DNA of 64,000 nt from Leuctra nigra (GCA_934045905.1 OW203770.1:3534001-3598000); one strand, 5' to 3'; shown: positions 44,525 to 57,064, numbered from the stretch's first letter. Numbers and translations are program-made. The notes: generated by a model not told the origin, from the letters alone.

Positions 44525-44615
44525 CCCCCCTGGTGGAGATCGCCTTGCCGCGGCGGGGGGGCACACCTGATTAATAACATCATTATCAGGTGCTAAACGA
44601 TCTCCAAAAACCAAC

Positions 44616-46652
44616 ATGGACTCTGGTAAAAATCTGGATTTTCCCCAGGAGGGTAGCGCATTACCGGCGAAATCCCTCATTCTGCAAAGGAGCTTCCCCA
44701 TCGGATCTGGGGGGGGCAACAGTGTCCTGGTGAAAACACCGCCAAAGAGTGGAGAGGCCTACCAACGGGCCATTCCGAGGACTGGAAGAAAAATATTCGG
44801 GAAGTGGGGTCCCTTCGGCGAAAGCCAACCCATAAACCCGTTCGAGCGACTTCCAAACATCAGCAGATCCCCGCCGGACGCGGGGAACACAAGGACTAAA
44901 GCCTCAATGGATACTGAGACTGACGTGGAGATCCTCCATCGCAACCTCAACAGCACTCCAGAAGAGGAAATCGGTAAAAGGAAGCGGAGGGACAGCGAAA
45001 ACCCCCTACTCCTAGAGACGGCGATCTGCAAGTTGATCGACAAAATCAAAGACCTGGTTACTCTTGTGAAGGAAAATTCAAACACTAAGAGGGAGATCAA
45101 GGATACGGTCGAGACCCTGAAAGGCCTAGCAGGGAGACTCAAGAGAGAAAAGGTGAAAGCCTTTTTCTCTGAGTACGCGGAACTGCTAAGCCAGGATGCT
45201 AAAGTCCACAGGCAAGAAAAGGTTACTCATCAAACGACCGAGACCCAAACGAACTTTGAAACTCGAGACATGTCTACACAGACCGAGGCATGGAATCGCC
45301 GAGACATCGAGAAAAAAATCGAAAGCTTGGACGATGTTTGTTCACTGTCCGACTTCCAGGCGATAGCGGACCGCCCATGGAAACAAGACCTGTACGGTAA
45401 CGTGTCGGTGAAGGTGGGAAACCCCTTGACCACGAACAGCGACACGGTTAAATGTGTTATCGTGGAGCCAACGGACCGAGAAATGAGTAATTCCATCCAA
45501 GGACTCTACAGAGCTCGGTTCTCGGAGATCGCGGACATTAAGGAGGACTTCTCGGTGGTCGAGCAAGTCACTCGAAAGAAGAACGGAGCCGGGGAAAGGG
45601 TCCAGACAACCCAAAAAATTGTTAAAATCAATCACGACGGGACCGAAGCCTCTATCTGGGACAGCCTCCAGGCGCTTAAGGAAGAGGTCAAGGAGGATCC
45701 GGATGTCGTTATCCACCACATCAACGGGATGACGGAGTCAAGACTTAAAAACATGACCCAGGCTATATTCAGGGATACCCTCAACAAAGTTGTCATATTC
45801 ACCACGAGACAACGCCATAGCGAAAAGACAACAGCAGCTGCCCCGCCGAAGAAGGAGAGGAACACCTTTGCCCTGACGGTGGAAGGAGATGGACGGGCCT
45901 TTAAAGACGTCCTGAAAGGAGTCAGAGAGGCGATTCATGACAAGCCAGGGTGTGACCAGATCAGGTCCCTTAGGAGCACAAGAGAGGAGAAACTCCTTAT
46001 AGTGCTCAACAAGGACGATAAGGCTAGGGATCAGGTAAAAAAGGTCCTGGAGGCCCATAAGCTTAAGGTCAAAGATGTGCGACCGCGGCCGAGGATCGAA
46101 GTCATCCACCTGAGGGGTTTGGATGACTTGGCCTCCAAAGAAGAAGTTCTGGAAGCCGTAAGCCGGGCGGTTGGAGAAGACGAGATTACCAGGGTCGGAC
46201 CACTAAGACCGAATAACAGAAACACTCAAGTGGCAACGGTGACCCTGCTGAAGGAGAAGGCGGGGAAGCTTCTCCAGCAGGGGCAGCTAAGAGTAGGACC
46301 GGTGTACTGCCTTGTCGAGAAAAGGATAGTTGTTAAACAATGCACCGAATGCTGGAGCTACCAACACTCTTCCGACAAGTGTGACGGGCCAGACCGTAGG
46401 AAACTCTGCAAGAGCTGCTCTGAAGAGGGGCACCTCGCTAAGGAGTGCAAGGCACGCCGCGCATGTGCCCTGTGCAAAGGAGAAGAGCACGTATTGGGAT
46501 CAGGGCGCTGCAAGGCCTTCAGGACAGCCCTCAACAAAGCGAGGCAGACGCAACGCCGAGGAGCTCCCTCACAAGATCAAGGGTTTGGAACGGAGTTCCA
46601 AATGGACGCTTTCCCGCCCCTGCAAAAGGATGCAAAAGCACAGAATGGATAG
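44616..46652 (+). CDS. LINE ORF1 (Gag-like RNA-binding protein, 678 aa)
   Basis: The N-terminal half is hydrophilic with a Lys/Glu-rich, probably coiled-coil stretch (residues about 130-200). A central region precedes three zinc knuckles near the C-terminus (CTECWSYQHSSDKC, CKSCSEEGHLAKEC, CALCKGEEHVLGSGRC). This arrangement is usual for ORF1 of R1-clade and Jockey-group LINEs, where the protein packages the RNA and, in TRAS/SART, targets it to telomeres. The frame is intact. Its stop overlaps the likely ORF2 start in the string ATGGATAG. Confidence 0.85.
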   Translation: MDSGKNLDFPQEGSALPAKSLILQRSFPIGSGGGNSVLVKTPPKSGEAYQRAIPRTGRKIFGKWGPFGESQPINPFERLPNISRSPPDAGNTRTKASMDTETDVEILHRNLNSTPEEEIGKRKRRDSENPLLLETAICKLIDKIKDLVTLVKENSNTKREIKDTVETLKGLAGRLKREKVKAFFSEYAELLSQDAKVHRQEKVTHQTTETQTNFETRDMSTQTEAWNRRDIEKKIESLDDVCSLSDFQAIADRPWKQDLYGNVSVKVGNPLTTNSDTVKCVIVEPTDREMSNSIQGLYRARFSEIADIKEDFSVVEQVTRKKNGAGERVQTTQKIVKINHDGTEASIWDSLQALKEEVKEDPDVVIHHINGMTESRLKNMTQAIFRDTLNKVVIFTTRQRHSEKTTAAAPPKKERNTFALTVEGDGRAFKDVLKGVREAIHDKPGCDQIRSLRSTREEKLLIVLNKDDKARDQVKKVLEAHKLKVKDVRPRPRIEVIHLRGLDDLASKEEVLEAVSRAVGEDEITRVGPLRPNNRNTQVATVTLLKEKAGKLLQQGQLRVGPVYCLVEKRIVVKQCTECWSYQHSSDKCDGPDRRKLCKSCSEEGHLAKECKARRACALCKGEEHVLGSGRCKAFRTALNKARQTQRRGAPSQDQGFGTEFQMDAFPPLQKDAKAQNG

Positions 46653-49153
46653 TACACCACCCATGAAATTCCTCCAGACAAACGCGAACAGATGTTGGGG
46701 CGCGATGGATCTCCTGCTGGCTACTGCACAGCAGTGGTCCATCGACGTCGCCATCGTCTGCGAACCAAACATCAGGTTTTGCAAGGGAAAGTGGATCCTT
46801 GACACCGATCAGACGGTGGCGATAAGGACGTTCGGCAACTGTGTCCACCCTGTCTGCTCGGGGAAGGGCACAGGTTATGTCTGGCTCGAGACTAGGGAAT
46901 GCCTAATTATTGGTGCCTACTTCTCGCCAAACAGGGAGATCGAACATCTGGATAACCTGCTGCAGGACATTCGAAGGACGACTCGAAAAGTCAAGAAGCC
47001 GGTCATCCTGGCGGGAGATCTGAATGCCAAGTCTCCACTGTGGGGATCTCGGTTAGAAAACAAAAGAGGAAGAACGGTAGCTGGGTGGCTGATGGCCAAC
47101 GGAATTGCAATTGTAAATAAGGGAGATAGCCCAACCTTCGAACGGGCCGGCAGTTCCTCGATAATTGACATTACGCTTGCGTCGCAAGGCATTGTGAACA
47201 GGTTCTCGGGGTGGAAGGTCCACGGTGATTTGGAGAACCTAAGTGATCACCATTACATCACGTTTAGCCTGGACAGTTCAAGCCAAGGACAGCCGAACCA
47301 CAGCAGGAATGGAGGCGGTAGAGCAACCTGGATGATCGACGAGGAAGCACTCAAAGCGGTAGAAGCGGAGATGAAGGGAAAAGCTTTCGAAGAGGCACCC
47401 GGAGACCCAATACGGTGTGTTAGGGACATCCAAGCGATCTTGAAGAAGACGTGTCTGTCGAAAAGGCCTCAGGGTAAGAGGAGACCGGTCTACTGGTGGA
47501 GCGGAGAGATCGCAGCCTCAAGGAAAGCGTGCCTCACAGCGAGAAGGTTGCTCACCAGAGCTAGGAGAAAGGAGATACCGAACCCCGGAGACGTACGGTC
47601 GGAAGCCAGAAACTACAAAGCTTTAAAGAATGCACTGAAGAAGGCAATTAGCAAGGCGAAAAAAGGGCAATGGGGCCAGCTACTGGAGACAGTGAACAGT
47701 GATCCATGGGGCAAGGTGTATAAGATCGTCACGGGGAAACTGCAGGAGAGGGGCGCAAACCCGGACTCGGAAGAGAGGATCAGAGTGGCCCGGACTCTTT
47801 TTCCGACTCACCCGATTATCGCGTGGGCCAAGACGGAGGCGGAGGAGGCGGTTCCGTTCACGGAGGCTGAGGTGCTGGCGGCGGCGGGGAGGATTAAGAT
47901 CGGAAAGGCCCCTGGCCCGGATGGCATCCCCCGATCGTAGTCAGGATGTTCCTGCAACTGAAGACCAAGGTCGCGACCGACATGATAAACGGCGTCTTTC
48001 AGAGGGGTGTCTTCCCAGAGGAGTGGAAGAAGGCTAACCTAGTACTGATACCGAAGCCGAAGAAGAAGGAATCAGACACGTTGTCATACAGGCCGATATG
48101 CCTCATCGACGTCATGGGTAAAGTCTACGAGAGGCTAATTCTCAGAAGGCTGGAACAGGACCTAGAGGAGGGGATCGGCCTGTCTGACGACCAGTATGGT
48201 TTCAGAAAGGGACGATCCACTGTCGATGCGGTCCGCAGAGTGATGTACTTAGCCACAGAACAGGAGGCCAAAACGAAGGGCTACCAACACAAACCAATAA
48301 GCGCCCTGATCTCGTTCGACGTGCAGAACGCGTTCAATTCGGCACCGTGGCCCGGAATCATGTCAGCCCTGGTCAAGATGGGGATAAGTGCTCATATAAC
48401 CAACATTATAAAGAGCTACCTCTCTGACAGGAAGCTGGAAGTGAGCCCAGGTCAGTACTTAACGGTGACGTGTGGAGTGCCCCAGGGATCCATCCTAGGC
48501 CCCACACTCTGGAATTGCTTCTACGATAGGATGCTCAGGACCCATATTTCACACACCAGTCTAGTGGGATATGCGGATGACCTGATAGCAGTAGTTACGG
48601 CGAAGAACAAGAGCTCTCTAGAGGAGAGAGGCAGCCGCACACTGAAGAAGATTCTTAAAGAAGCTGACCGCATGGGTATCACTATCGCGGCCCATAAGAC
48701 GGAGGCGATAGTCGCTCGAGGTAGGAGGAAAGTGACATCGGCCACCTTCAGGACAGGCAACACCTTAATAACAACAAAGGAAGACATGAGGTACCTAGGC
48801 GTTATCCTCAACAGGAACCTCACAATGGGGGCGCATATTCAACAGACGGCCACAAAGGCTACACGGATCATGGGGAAACTCATGAGCCTGATGCCAAACA
48901 AGAGAGGCCCAGAACAAAAAGCCAGACGAATCTTGGCCAGCGCGGTTTACTCAGTGGTCCTGTATGCCAGCCCGGCGTGGGAGAGTGCGGTTCTGCGCGC
49001 TCGCCACCTGGCAAAGCTGACAAAAGTGCAGAGATTGATAAACATCAGGGTTACACAAGCATATCGCACCACATCCTCGAGCGCACTGTGCGTTATAGCT
49101 GGCTATCCGCCGATGGGGCTCATGGTGGAGAGCCGGGGAGGTGTGTACCGGGA
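46645..49153 (+). pseudogene. LINE ORF2: endonuclease and reverse transcriptase (5' part)
   Basis: The start ATG at 46645 overlaps the ORF1 stop; an in-frame ATG at 46630 is also possible. The APE-type endonuclease shows LQTNANRCWGAMDLL, VCEPN, LAGDLNAKSPLWGS and LSDHHYITF. RT begins KAPGPDGIP, where loss of one C in a C run near 47930 shifts the frame. RT continues with YRPICLIDVMGKVYE, YGFRKGRSTVDA, FDVQNAFNS, GVPQGSILGP and the catalytic GYADDL. The coding sequence stops at the MULE insertion after VYRE. Without the single-base loss and the MULE, ORF2 would be open. Confidence 0.85.
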
Positions 49154-50274
49154 GCGTATTTCCAAACTATACAATGCCGCAGCGCACTGTCTCCTCATTG
49201 GTTGGTTTTGGTCACGTGACGCCTTGTTGACGCGCTTGCGCGCTTACCTCGCTACGCAAGTCTAGCCAACAGCTGTCACCTGTCAGTGTGATGTGATGAC
49301 ACGAACGCGAAACAAATAATCACAAAGAGATAATAAGTAATTAAAAAAGGAAGTGAAGAAGAAACTTATTAAGTCTACATGTTTGAAGTGTTTCAAAATG
49401 TATATAATATACCTAGGTACTCAATTGCGCCCATAGAGCTACCTAGGTACTTGATAATACTTTGTAACCTCACAAAGCTTAAAGCTAATTATCGTCACCT
49501 CAGTGATATCTAGATCGTAAACGAATTATAGCACATTCATGTGGAATAAATGATCCAATAAAATAGAACCAGAGTTCTGAATTCTGTCACGCTGTCAACA
49601 ATTCTTCGCATCGAGCAATTGTTCATGCCTAGGTACGAGTGATCGCCAGAAGAAAATTGACAAGATCATATCCAAGTTAATAGAAGGTAATAACATCTTA
49701 TATTGTATCCATATGAAACTAGGTCTCGATTGTCACACAATTTTTATAAGAAGTCATCATTTTAATGGATTTTCTCTCATGATAATTATATCCCAAAGAT
49801 TTTGCTTAAATATTCCTGCTTGTTTCTTATCGATCATCTTTTAACTATCTACCTAGTACCTACTTGTAGACCCACTGTTACTCCAGTATTAATTACTGTA
49901 TATTGTTTTCTTACCTTGTACCTATACGTAGTTTTTTCACTTGAACACAGATGTTTCGACAAGGACATCCAGAACAAAATTAAAACACCATCGTGTTTGA
50001 CATCGAGTGCATCGACTGATGTCCGAGCCGGAGTTCAAACACTGCTTCGGAACAATCTTAACAAGAAACCTGCTTGACATCCGTTCTTCTGTACTTCAAT
50101 TGGTAGGTAGGTATGCATTGTAATAGTGTAATAGCTAGGTAGGTACCTTTTATACTATTGCATGATGTGTAAAGACTGTCTCGTCTTACTAGAACGTACC
50201 TTACAAAACACAGCAATACTTTGCATTTTTGTTGGTCGTTTTGCACCGTTTGTATCTATTCTTATTATTAAGCA
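49154..50274. repeat. MULE left terminal inverted repeat
   Basis: This 1,121-bp arm is nearly identical to 60691-61811. Diverged homology continues to about 51180 (for example agagtctcgctagaaaatcg against its complement near 60280-60320). Open frames in the arm are mirrored in the other arm and have no motif. Confidence 0.85.
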
Positions 50275-52290
50275 AGGAAATCGACTATTTTCTACGGACT
50301 TTTTAGACAGGTCAGATCTGTCTTAATATCAGGCCGGAATTTATTTGAATGAAATGGTTGACTGAAAAAAATGTGATGGCATCATCCGATGAAGTCTATA
50401 CTAACTCGTCATCTACCTCTAATAGATGAGCTTTTAATTCATTGATAATAACAAGGATTGATTGTCAAGGAACCTGACCAGCAGCCAATCTGTTTCATTC
50501 AAATATTGTTTTATGATTTGTTGGGTGTAGGTAGTACACTTGGCACAACTAAAATATATCATTCAATAAATCTGATTGACTGAAAAATGTTAGATCGCAC
50601 TATCAGAAGTCAGTCCAAGCAATCTTCTTGGCTCACTCTTGGTGACCTTACATTTCAATGATAATAATCTTTCATTGATCGGTAGGACATGACCACCGGT
50701 CATTCAAATTTGTTCACCGATCAATTTTTGTTGTGCCGAGTGTAGGTACATAGCTAGTAGGTACATAACTAGTACATTAATATTTCACTGTTGAATAATA
50801 AGGAAGTTAATCCCTATTTTTTATTTTAGTAGGTAAATGGGCTCTTTGATTGAGTACTAATACAATGGGCTCGGCTGGGATTCAAGCCCCGGTTCAATCA
50901 AAACTTTTTCACAATGCAAATCCCTTCCTTAAATATAATAATATCCACCATCGCCTGCATCTCTTTCGCCATGCATCCAAGATGTACGATTGGTTTGGCT
51001 GTGTGCTATGGAATTTGTCTATGCCGAATGCTGCTAACTGTGCTCTAAATATGTTGTAGGTGATCGCTGATAAGATTCACAAGAGAGTCTCGCTAGAAAA
51101 TCGACTCTCCACTCAACAGACATTCCTCGAGCTTCTCAACCAGTGTATGTGATTCATGACTCTCACTTCAAGATTATTTGTTGTTGACAAAATAAAATTA
51201 ATAAAATTGCACTAAGTTTTAATGAATTGAAATAAGTGTTTTAAATTGCTCAATTTACAATAAATAAAATAATATGAGTTCCACTGATTGAATTCAAACA
51301 ATTATTAATAAGTTATTATGAGAAAGAAAATAGTCGCCGCTTCAGTTTCAATATTAAATGTGTTCATAAAGTAGGTAATAGGTAGTGCCTACATACTAAA
51401 AATTTAAATAATATCAAATACATTTTGTTGATTATGTATCTTAGTGTTAGATATCATTGGATGTGTCATGATGGTATAGTAGCTAAATATTTTACATTTC
51501 TAATCATCCATGTTCAAAATTCAATTTATTATGTGTTTTCATCCAGCAACTATGCAAAGCAATTAACTTTTTCTTCAGGACTTATTTTGTGTAATTCAAT
51601 ATTGATGGTAAAAAAATCCAGATTTAGATAAAAATTTTAAATGAGAAAAGATCCAAAATCTTTATTATTTTTCTTAGGTATTTTATTTACATCGCATTCC
51701 AGTCCAAATTCAAAAAAAAATTACATTATTATTATTATGCAACAAGTAGTAAAGCCTACTACTCTACTGGATTCCTTCCATGATATTATTACTTAGCTCA
51801 CGGTGTTGGACCGACATCTGCAAATTATCTACATATTTGCGGACACAACTTCTTTAGAGCATCTGTTTATCAAAATTATATTACAACAACAAAAAAGTCA
51901 TTGTTTAGAGGACAAGAGTGTTTATAACACAGCACAATTGATACCGTAGGTCAATTGTATTTAAACTACACTTCAAACATTAGCTTAAACAGAAGAAAAC
52001 TCTTTCTCATAATTTTGTACCTAGGTATATGTGAAAAAATGCATGAAATATAGAACCCAACATAGCTAGTTCCAACTCACAAAAATTAAAAGTTGCATAT
52101 AAATCTATGAACTATTGCTATAGTGTGAAACAAATAGGGAATATAATATTGTAGCCTAACTGGAACATCAATCTCGATTGTAGTTAAAGGTAAAAACTGC
52201 GTACTCAAATGATTGAATCCTATTCCAATTGATGGAGTTAATAGAAAATAAATAGAACCAATCTTACTATTCAAGTCAACTGGTACAACA
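50275..52290. other. MULE subterminal DNA; no recognisable gene
   Basis: It contains diverged inverted-repeat homology to 60206-60690, a MITE-like stretch at about 50340-50520 related to 9302-9479, and AT-rich filler. No supported coding region. Confidence 0.4.
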
Positions 52291-52578
52291 TTGATCCAGT
52301 CAGCAGAGATCTTTGACAAGATAGACTCGCTCACCTATCTGCGAGCCAACGACACCGCCTACCACACCAAGCAGCAAAAACGAGCCAAGTATGAGAAGAC
52401 GGAGAAGACCAACATCTCTGATGGACTAGCACAGCAATCTCTCAATCAAGACCGAGCCGTAATCAATGGATCATTAGAGTTGAAATCAGCATGCAGCGCT
52501 TTGGCCAAAGACTTCATCTTCGCAGTCGCCTTGGAACGACTACCCGTGGAACTCATCGTAACCGATGCTGATGTCTGA
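52291..52578 (+). CDS. Unidentified 95-codon reading frame inside the MULE
   Basis: The composition is less AT-rich than the surroundings and the frame is open from above 52291 to a TGA at 52576-52578. The sequence is Lys/Gln/Glu-rich in its first half (HTKQQKRAKYEKTEKTN) and hydrophobic near the end (DFIFAVALERLPVELIV). I do not recognise a family. It lies opposite in strand to the transposase and directly precedes a Penelope-like fragment, so it may be captured sequence or part of the same inserted element. Confidence 0.3.
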   Translation: MIQSAEIFDKIDSLTYLRANDTAYHTKQQKRAKYEKTEKTNISDGLAQQSLNQDRAVINGSLELKSACSALAKDFIFAVALERLPVELIVTDADV

Positions 52579-52759
52579 AAGCTCCCGCCACCAGTCTCAG
52601 AACAACTATGTCAAGATCTACAAGCCGTGCATGATGCTACGACCCAATGTCAGCGTAGTCAACTCGGCCACACACCCGCTTCCACATATTTGATTAATTT
52701 GTTCACTGACCGCAAGAACGGTCAGATGTTCAGCACAAGGACCGGATCCACCTCGAGGA

Positions 52760-53060
52760 TGAGTGCTAGGTGCCATGCGGGGACTGCAGTCAGACCTACG
52801 TCGGCCAGATGAACCGCTGCATGTTAACCCGCTTGAAGGAGCAACACAGAGCCGTGAGCGCCTCGTCACTCGCAAGTCGCACAGCACTTCACTGTGACCC
52901 AAGACAACATTGGCTTTGAGGGTCGCAGTCGCTGGACAACATCGAGATGCGGGGCCTCTGGACTCTGCGTGAAGACGCAGACTCCCACCGCTTCCACCGG
53001 AGAACCGAAAATACAATAGCAAGATACCCTAAGATGACTGGTAATCCTTCTGAAACTGTT
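52760..53060 (+). pseudogene. Penelope-like element GIY-YIG endonuclease fragment
   Basis: In one frame the sequence reads VPCGDCSQTYVGQMNR, then LTRLKEQHRAV and SASSLASRTALHC, resembling the Cys-containing GIY-YIG endonuclease of Penelope-like retroelements (C-x2-C-x3-YVGQ-x2-R ... R-L-x-EH). A stop follows, and a continuation (LWTLREDADSHRFHRRTEN) appears in another frame. No reverse transcriptase remains. The match is by motif only. Confidence 0.5.
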
Positions 53061-53075
53061 CTATGAAGCGAGGTT

Positions 53076-54233
53076 CTAGTGCCCAGAGCCATGGGACTTG
53101 CTTCCTGCGGCATTTAACCGAACGCTTGCTGCCAGGCAGTGTCGTCTCTTGAGAGCGTGCTTCCGTGGTGCAGCATTTGAAGGACGGCCTGCAGGAACTC
53201 TCCTGCAACCCCTGGTGATGCCTTCACGCCTCCTTGCAAGGGAAGTTGGCTGCACCCGGATTTTGCCCCCGCTCTTCACCCCAGTGGCAATCGACCGCCT
53301 CCACGCCATCATCATGGTGGTAATCTGTGGCAGCGAGGATGCTTTCTTCATCTTCAACGTAATCCTCCGTACGCTCTCTTGTACGGTGGGATCAGCACCC
53401 GCCACTGCCCTCAGCCGGTCGATTTCCGAAAAAAAATCATCGAAGTAATCTTCGGTTTCTTCCGGAGCGAAATCTGAGTCCAAGTCCCCAGTCGGAGGTT
53501 GCGAAGGGTCATTGGTTCCGAAAGCTGTGTTGATCGGCTCCTGTTCTGTTGAAGGCGATGACTCTTGAGACGTTCCTGGCAGTTCTTCTGTGAGCCCCAA
53601 AAAGAATGTTCTCGGGGGGCAAGCTGGTCCGAGAGCCAACAATCCAAGCTCATACCGTCCTTGGGAGCCGATTGCAGGGCAATTCGGAAATATTGCACCT
53701 GGGAACTGTTGGCAAACCAGGGCCTGGTGCTTGCAAAAAGCTCCTTGCAGACCAGCTGGACAGGAGCAGCACCCCAGTGCACCATTGACATCATATTGTG
53801 CAGCGGTGTTGGTGAAGCTGGCCACTGTGTAGCTTGTCTCATCGATTCTGACGGCACGCACATTACCTGCAGCGGTGCTTTTGTCGCAGAGCTTCTGATA
53901 CCGCAGGCGCGGAGCAGCACGGCGATTATTCGCGTAGTCGAGAATGCGAGACACAAAGTACTTCTCCCACACATGGCTGCAGTATTCAACGATGGCGACA
54001 ACGTTGAATGCCTTTGTTCTGCACAATATGATGTCCTTGAGCACTCTGATAGTTGCCTCAGAAAAGTTGTTCGTATTATGCCCCCTCGTCATCAGATGTT
54101 GTCGACATAGAGTAAGCCACTCATCTTTCCTAGCCAGGAATCCCTTGACTCTTCGAATCCAAGCTGGATACTCTGCATTGTCCAGCAGGATGATGGCTTC
54201 TGTCAGTGATTCTTCACTCTGGGCGTACATGAT
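53076..54233 (-). CDS. MULE transposase exon 6 (catalytic Glu, SWIM zinc finger)
   Basis: The exon starts after acceptor tatttag, in phase 0, and ends at a stop at 53076. It encodes residues 390-774 of the 774-residue protein. The motif TNNFSEATIRVLKD holds the third catalytic residue (Glu, about residue 448). A SWIM zinc finger follows: CSCPAG ... FCKH (C545, C547, C556, H558), usual in MULE transposases. The last 200 residues are an acidic stretch and then an Arg-rich tail, with no known domain. Confidence 0.85.
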   Translation of the reverse strand: MMYAQSEESLTEAIILLDNAEYPAWIRRVKGFLARKDEWLTLCRQHLMTRGHNTNNFSEATIRVLKDIILCRTKAFNVVAIVEYCSHVWEKYFVSRILDYANNRRAAPRLRYQKLCDKSTAAGNVRAVRIDETSYTVASFTNTAAQYDVNGALGCCSCPAGLQGAFCKHQALVCQQFPGAIFPNCPAIGSQGRYELGLLALGPACPPRTFFLGLTEELPGTSQESSPSTEQEPINTAFGTNDPSQPPTGDLDSDFAPEETEDYFDDFFSEIDRLRAVAGADPTVQESVRRITLKMKKASSLPQITTMMMAWRRSIATGVKSGGKIRVQPTSLARRREGITRGCRRVPAGRPSNAAPRKHALKRRHCLAASVRLNAAGSKSHGSGH

Positions 54234-54431
54234 CTAAATAAATACAATAATGTTAAAACATGCTCTGTGATATAGCTCAGGAATTAGAAGTGCTACAAAA
54301 ATAATCATAAATATTCTAAATTTAAATAAATATTATGATAAAAATCAACTCAAATATTTAAAAATATTATGTATGAAATATTCTTGTGTTTTAACTAAAT
54401 TTGATAGTAAAAGCTGAGCAATTTTATTCAC

Positions 54432-54617
54432 CTTCTGGAAAATCTTCATCAATGACTGCCTGTGGTCAGCTCTGATTTTGTTTTTAGCTGCAAACAGCCA
54501 ACGCCATTCGGCCTGAGCGACGTGGAAATGACACAAGAGCTGAGCTGCCGACGGCCAAACACTTTTCAATGCGGCCTTCTCAGCAGCACCATCATCAGTC
54601 ATGAACAGAGTCGGAGA
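54432..54617 (-). CDS. MULE transposase exon 5 (second catalytic Asp)
   Basis: 186 nt, acceptor ttctttcag and donor GTGAAT (54426-54431), phase 0-0, residues 328-389. It encodes LFMTDDGAAEKAALK followed by LLCHFHVAQAEWRW, the MULE motif in which the second catalytic Asp precedes a C-x2-H-like signature. Confidence 0.85.
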
Positions 54618-54946
54618 CTGAAAGAAAAAATTCACTTTCAAAAAAATTCACTACACTGATATAGGCTTTTCCCGATTGAGTGAAGCGACAAAAAAACTTT
54701 ATAATCTTTTGGTAGATTGGAGACAATTGTGAAAAATTATAATACGTACCTAGCATGTTTTCTCTAAATAACTCTGTGAGTGTGACAATGAATGTACAAT
54801 TCAATGCAATTTAATCAGCAGAATTGCTATCAAGTAAACATTACCCATCTAAATTCTTAGTTATCAAATAATTTGTAGGTAAATTAATGAAATTGTGATG
54901 TTTTGTGAAATGTTCAAGTGTAAACATTTGAAACAATATCTCACTT

Positions 54947-55964
54947 TGTAACGGTTTGAATTCGGCGCTGGCGCCAACGTCAAGTCGTTACCATTAGCCG
55001 GCATTTGTACCCATATTTGGAGGGTCGCCTAGAGCAGAAAAGATGTCATGCGCAATGGTCAATGATAGTCGAGTTCGCGGATCGGCGACCTGAGCTCATT
55101 CTCTTTCTCTGGCTGACCGTCGTCGACTTCACATCGCCGCGTGAGTAGTGTTTAAATGTAGATTGTAACCACGCTAAGTTGTAGCGGATATAACGTAGTG
55201 CGACTGGTCGTCCAGCCCCTACTTGCAGGTTCAATCTTGAGCTTTGTTAACAGAATCATTATTGTGCCCCTGTGGCCTACTTGCAATAGAGTAGTTAATG
55301 TATTTTGTCATTGCGTAGTTTTTGTATTGCAATCAAGTGTGGCCACACTTGGATTGTCTCCGCGGAGAGTCAGGCAGTCAGGGAAAGGGCACCCTTTTCG
55401 GATCATCAAACCTATCTAAATTCAACATTGTATTAAGTAAGTCCAGTAATCTTAGAACGTCGTCTGTACGAGTTCTATTTAAGTAAATGTCCGAAGTAAT
55501 TCGGCGAGCATCTTATCACGGAGGAGTGTAAGTAAAGAGTTTATTATATTTATCATTGTATTGTATCAGTCTTATTTGCTATTCATTCAATTGCATGTGT
55601 TGTGTTGCCTCCAGGCACACAGCTGATGAGGTTACGACCTGTGTTGTACACAGAGTCCATTTACGCGAGGAGGTCAAACCCCCGGTAATCTGTTATCTCA
55701 TTCTGATCATTTGTATGTTGTGTTTATTTGACTGTTCATTTATTCCTCACTTGAGGTTATGTAATAAAACCATAATTAATGTCAACTGGACATCACAGCC
55801 TTATGTCTTGATAGTCTAGCACCTAGTTCTGATCCTATTGCTCTCGCTCATGTCGTGTCTCTCTCTTTGTCAACTACCACGAGATCACCCGCCCACACCC
55901 ATCTCCAGCTGTTGCTAGCCCGGCACTGGTTATTTCTGCCCGAGGCGACGACGCCGGCGTGGCA
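54947..55964 (+). repeat. 5' LTR of the Gypsy-type element
   Basis: It starts tgtaacggtttgaattcgg and ends ggcgtggca. Open frames in the LTR are mirrored exactly in the other LTR and have no known motif. Confidence 0.9.
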
Positions 55965-56339
55965 TTTTGGCGCACACAACGTGGGGCCTGGTGATCAAGA
56001 CGCGACGTGTGGAGCCCGAACGTTGGCATTTTGGTGCTCAAATCCAAAATCGACGTGGGACAACAACGACCTTCAGACGCTTGTGCTTGCTGCGATTACC
56101 TCGAGATACGTTTGACCTTCGAGTTACGTGAACACGCCGTGCATACTGGTGAGCTGTATCGTTCAGTCATTATTTATCCCTGTTACGTAATCTTTTCATC
56201 ATGGACGAAGCCGAGTCGTTAGAAGAAATTCATGCTTTAAGCGAGCGCCTGCAAACAGCAGTGACCTGTATCTAAAACTTTGATGGTGACGGACACATTT
56301 TTGGAAATACAGCCTACTATTTCCTGTGAGATCCGCGAA

Positions 56340-57064
56340 GTCGAAACTCGTGGCGCAGAAGATAGAAGACGAGGTATTCTTAGTGTACGACACTGCAGAG
56401 ATCTTAGTTTGTGACCATGGTCCCGAGTTCATAGGAGCTCCTTAAAGAAGATGGCTCAAGAGTCCAGACTACCATAGTACTCTTCACTACAACGACAAAC
56501 GTCATCCACAAGCGAACCCGACGGAACGCGCTAATTGTACTGTTCTAGGTATGCTGAGATCATACATCACCGACAATCATATGCTATGGGACAAGAATGT
56601 GCCGAAAATAGGTTGTGTCCTACGTACAGCAGTGGACGAAGTAACTGGCTAGACACATGCATACGTTAACTTTGGGTCGTGAAATAATTCTGTGTGGTAT
56701 AGACCACCGACGCTATCGATATGGCGATTATTATTGTCGCGGACAATGTTGACAAGATGCAAGGACTAAAATCTATTTTTACAGATATTCGCGCTCGTTT
56801 GAAACGCGCCCTCAGCAAAACGCCGTGAGATACAACCTCCGACGACGCCCGCTGGAATTCCATGTTGGCGACCGAGTCTTGAAGAGAGACTTCCACTTGT
56901 CCAACGCTGCCGACAACTATGCAGCCAAGCTAGCGCCTCGATACGAAGGACCGTTCGAGATCAGCAAGAAAACGTCACCGCTGATCTACCGTCTCAAGGA
57001 CCTCGATGGACGCGATATCGGAACCTGGCACATCAAGGATTTGCGTAGTTATTATGATAGTTAG
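56340..57064 (+). pseudogene. Gypsy integrase remnant
   Basis: Fragments read LVCDHGPEFIGAP (the second catalytic Asp region), then HPQANPTERAN (third catalytic Glu) in changed frames, with an intact C-terminal part at 56825-57064: FHVGDRVLKR, KLAPRYEGPFEI and a stop. No protease or RT is present. The order matches the 3' end of Gypsy pol. Confidence 0.7.

Noticed and set aside
55198..55819. Open frames within the LTRs (mirrored at 57377-57998)
   Set aside because: They lie wholly inside LTRs, have no known motif and are expected by chance in a GC-balanced 1-kb repeat.
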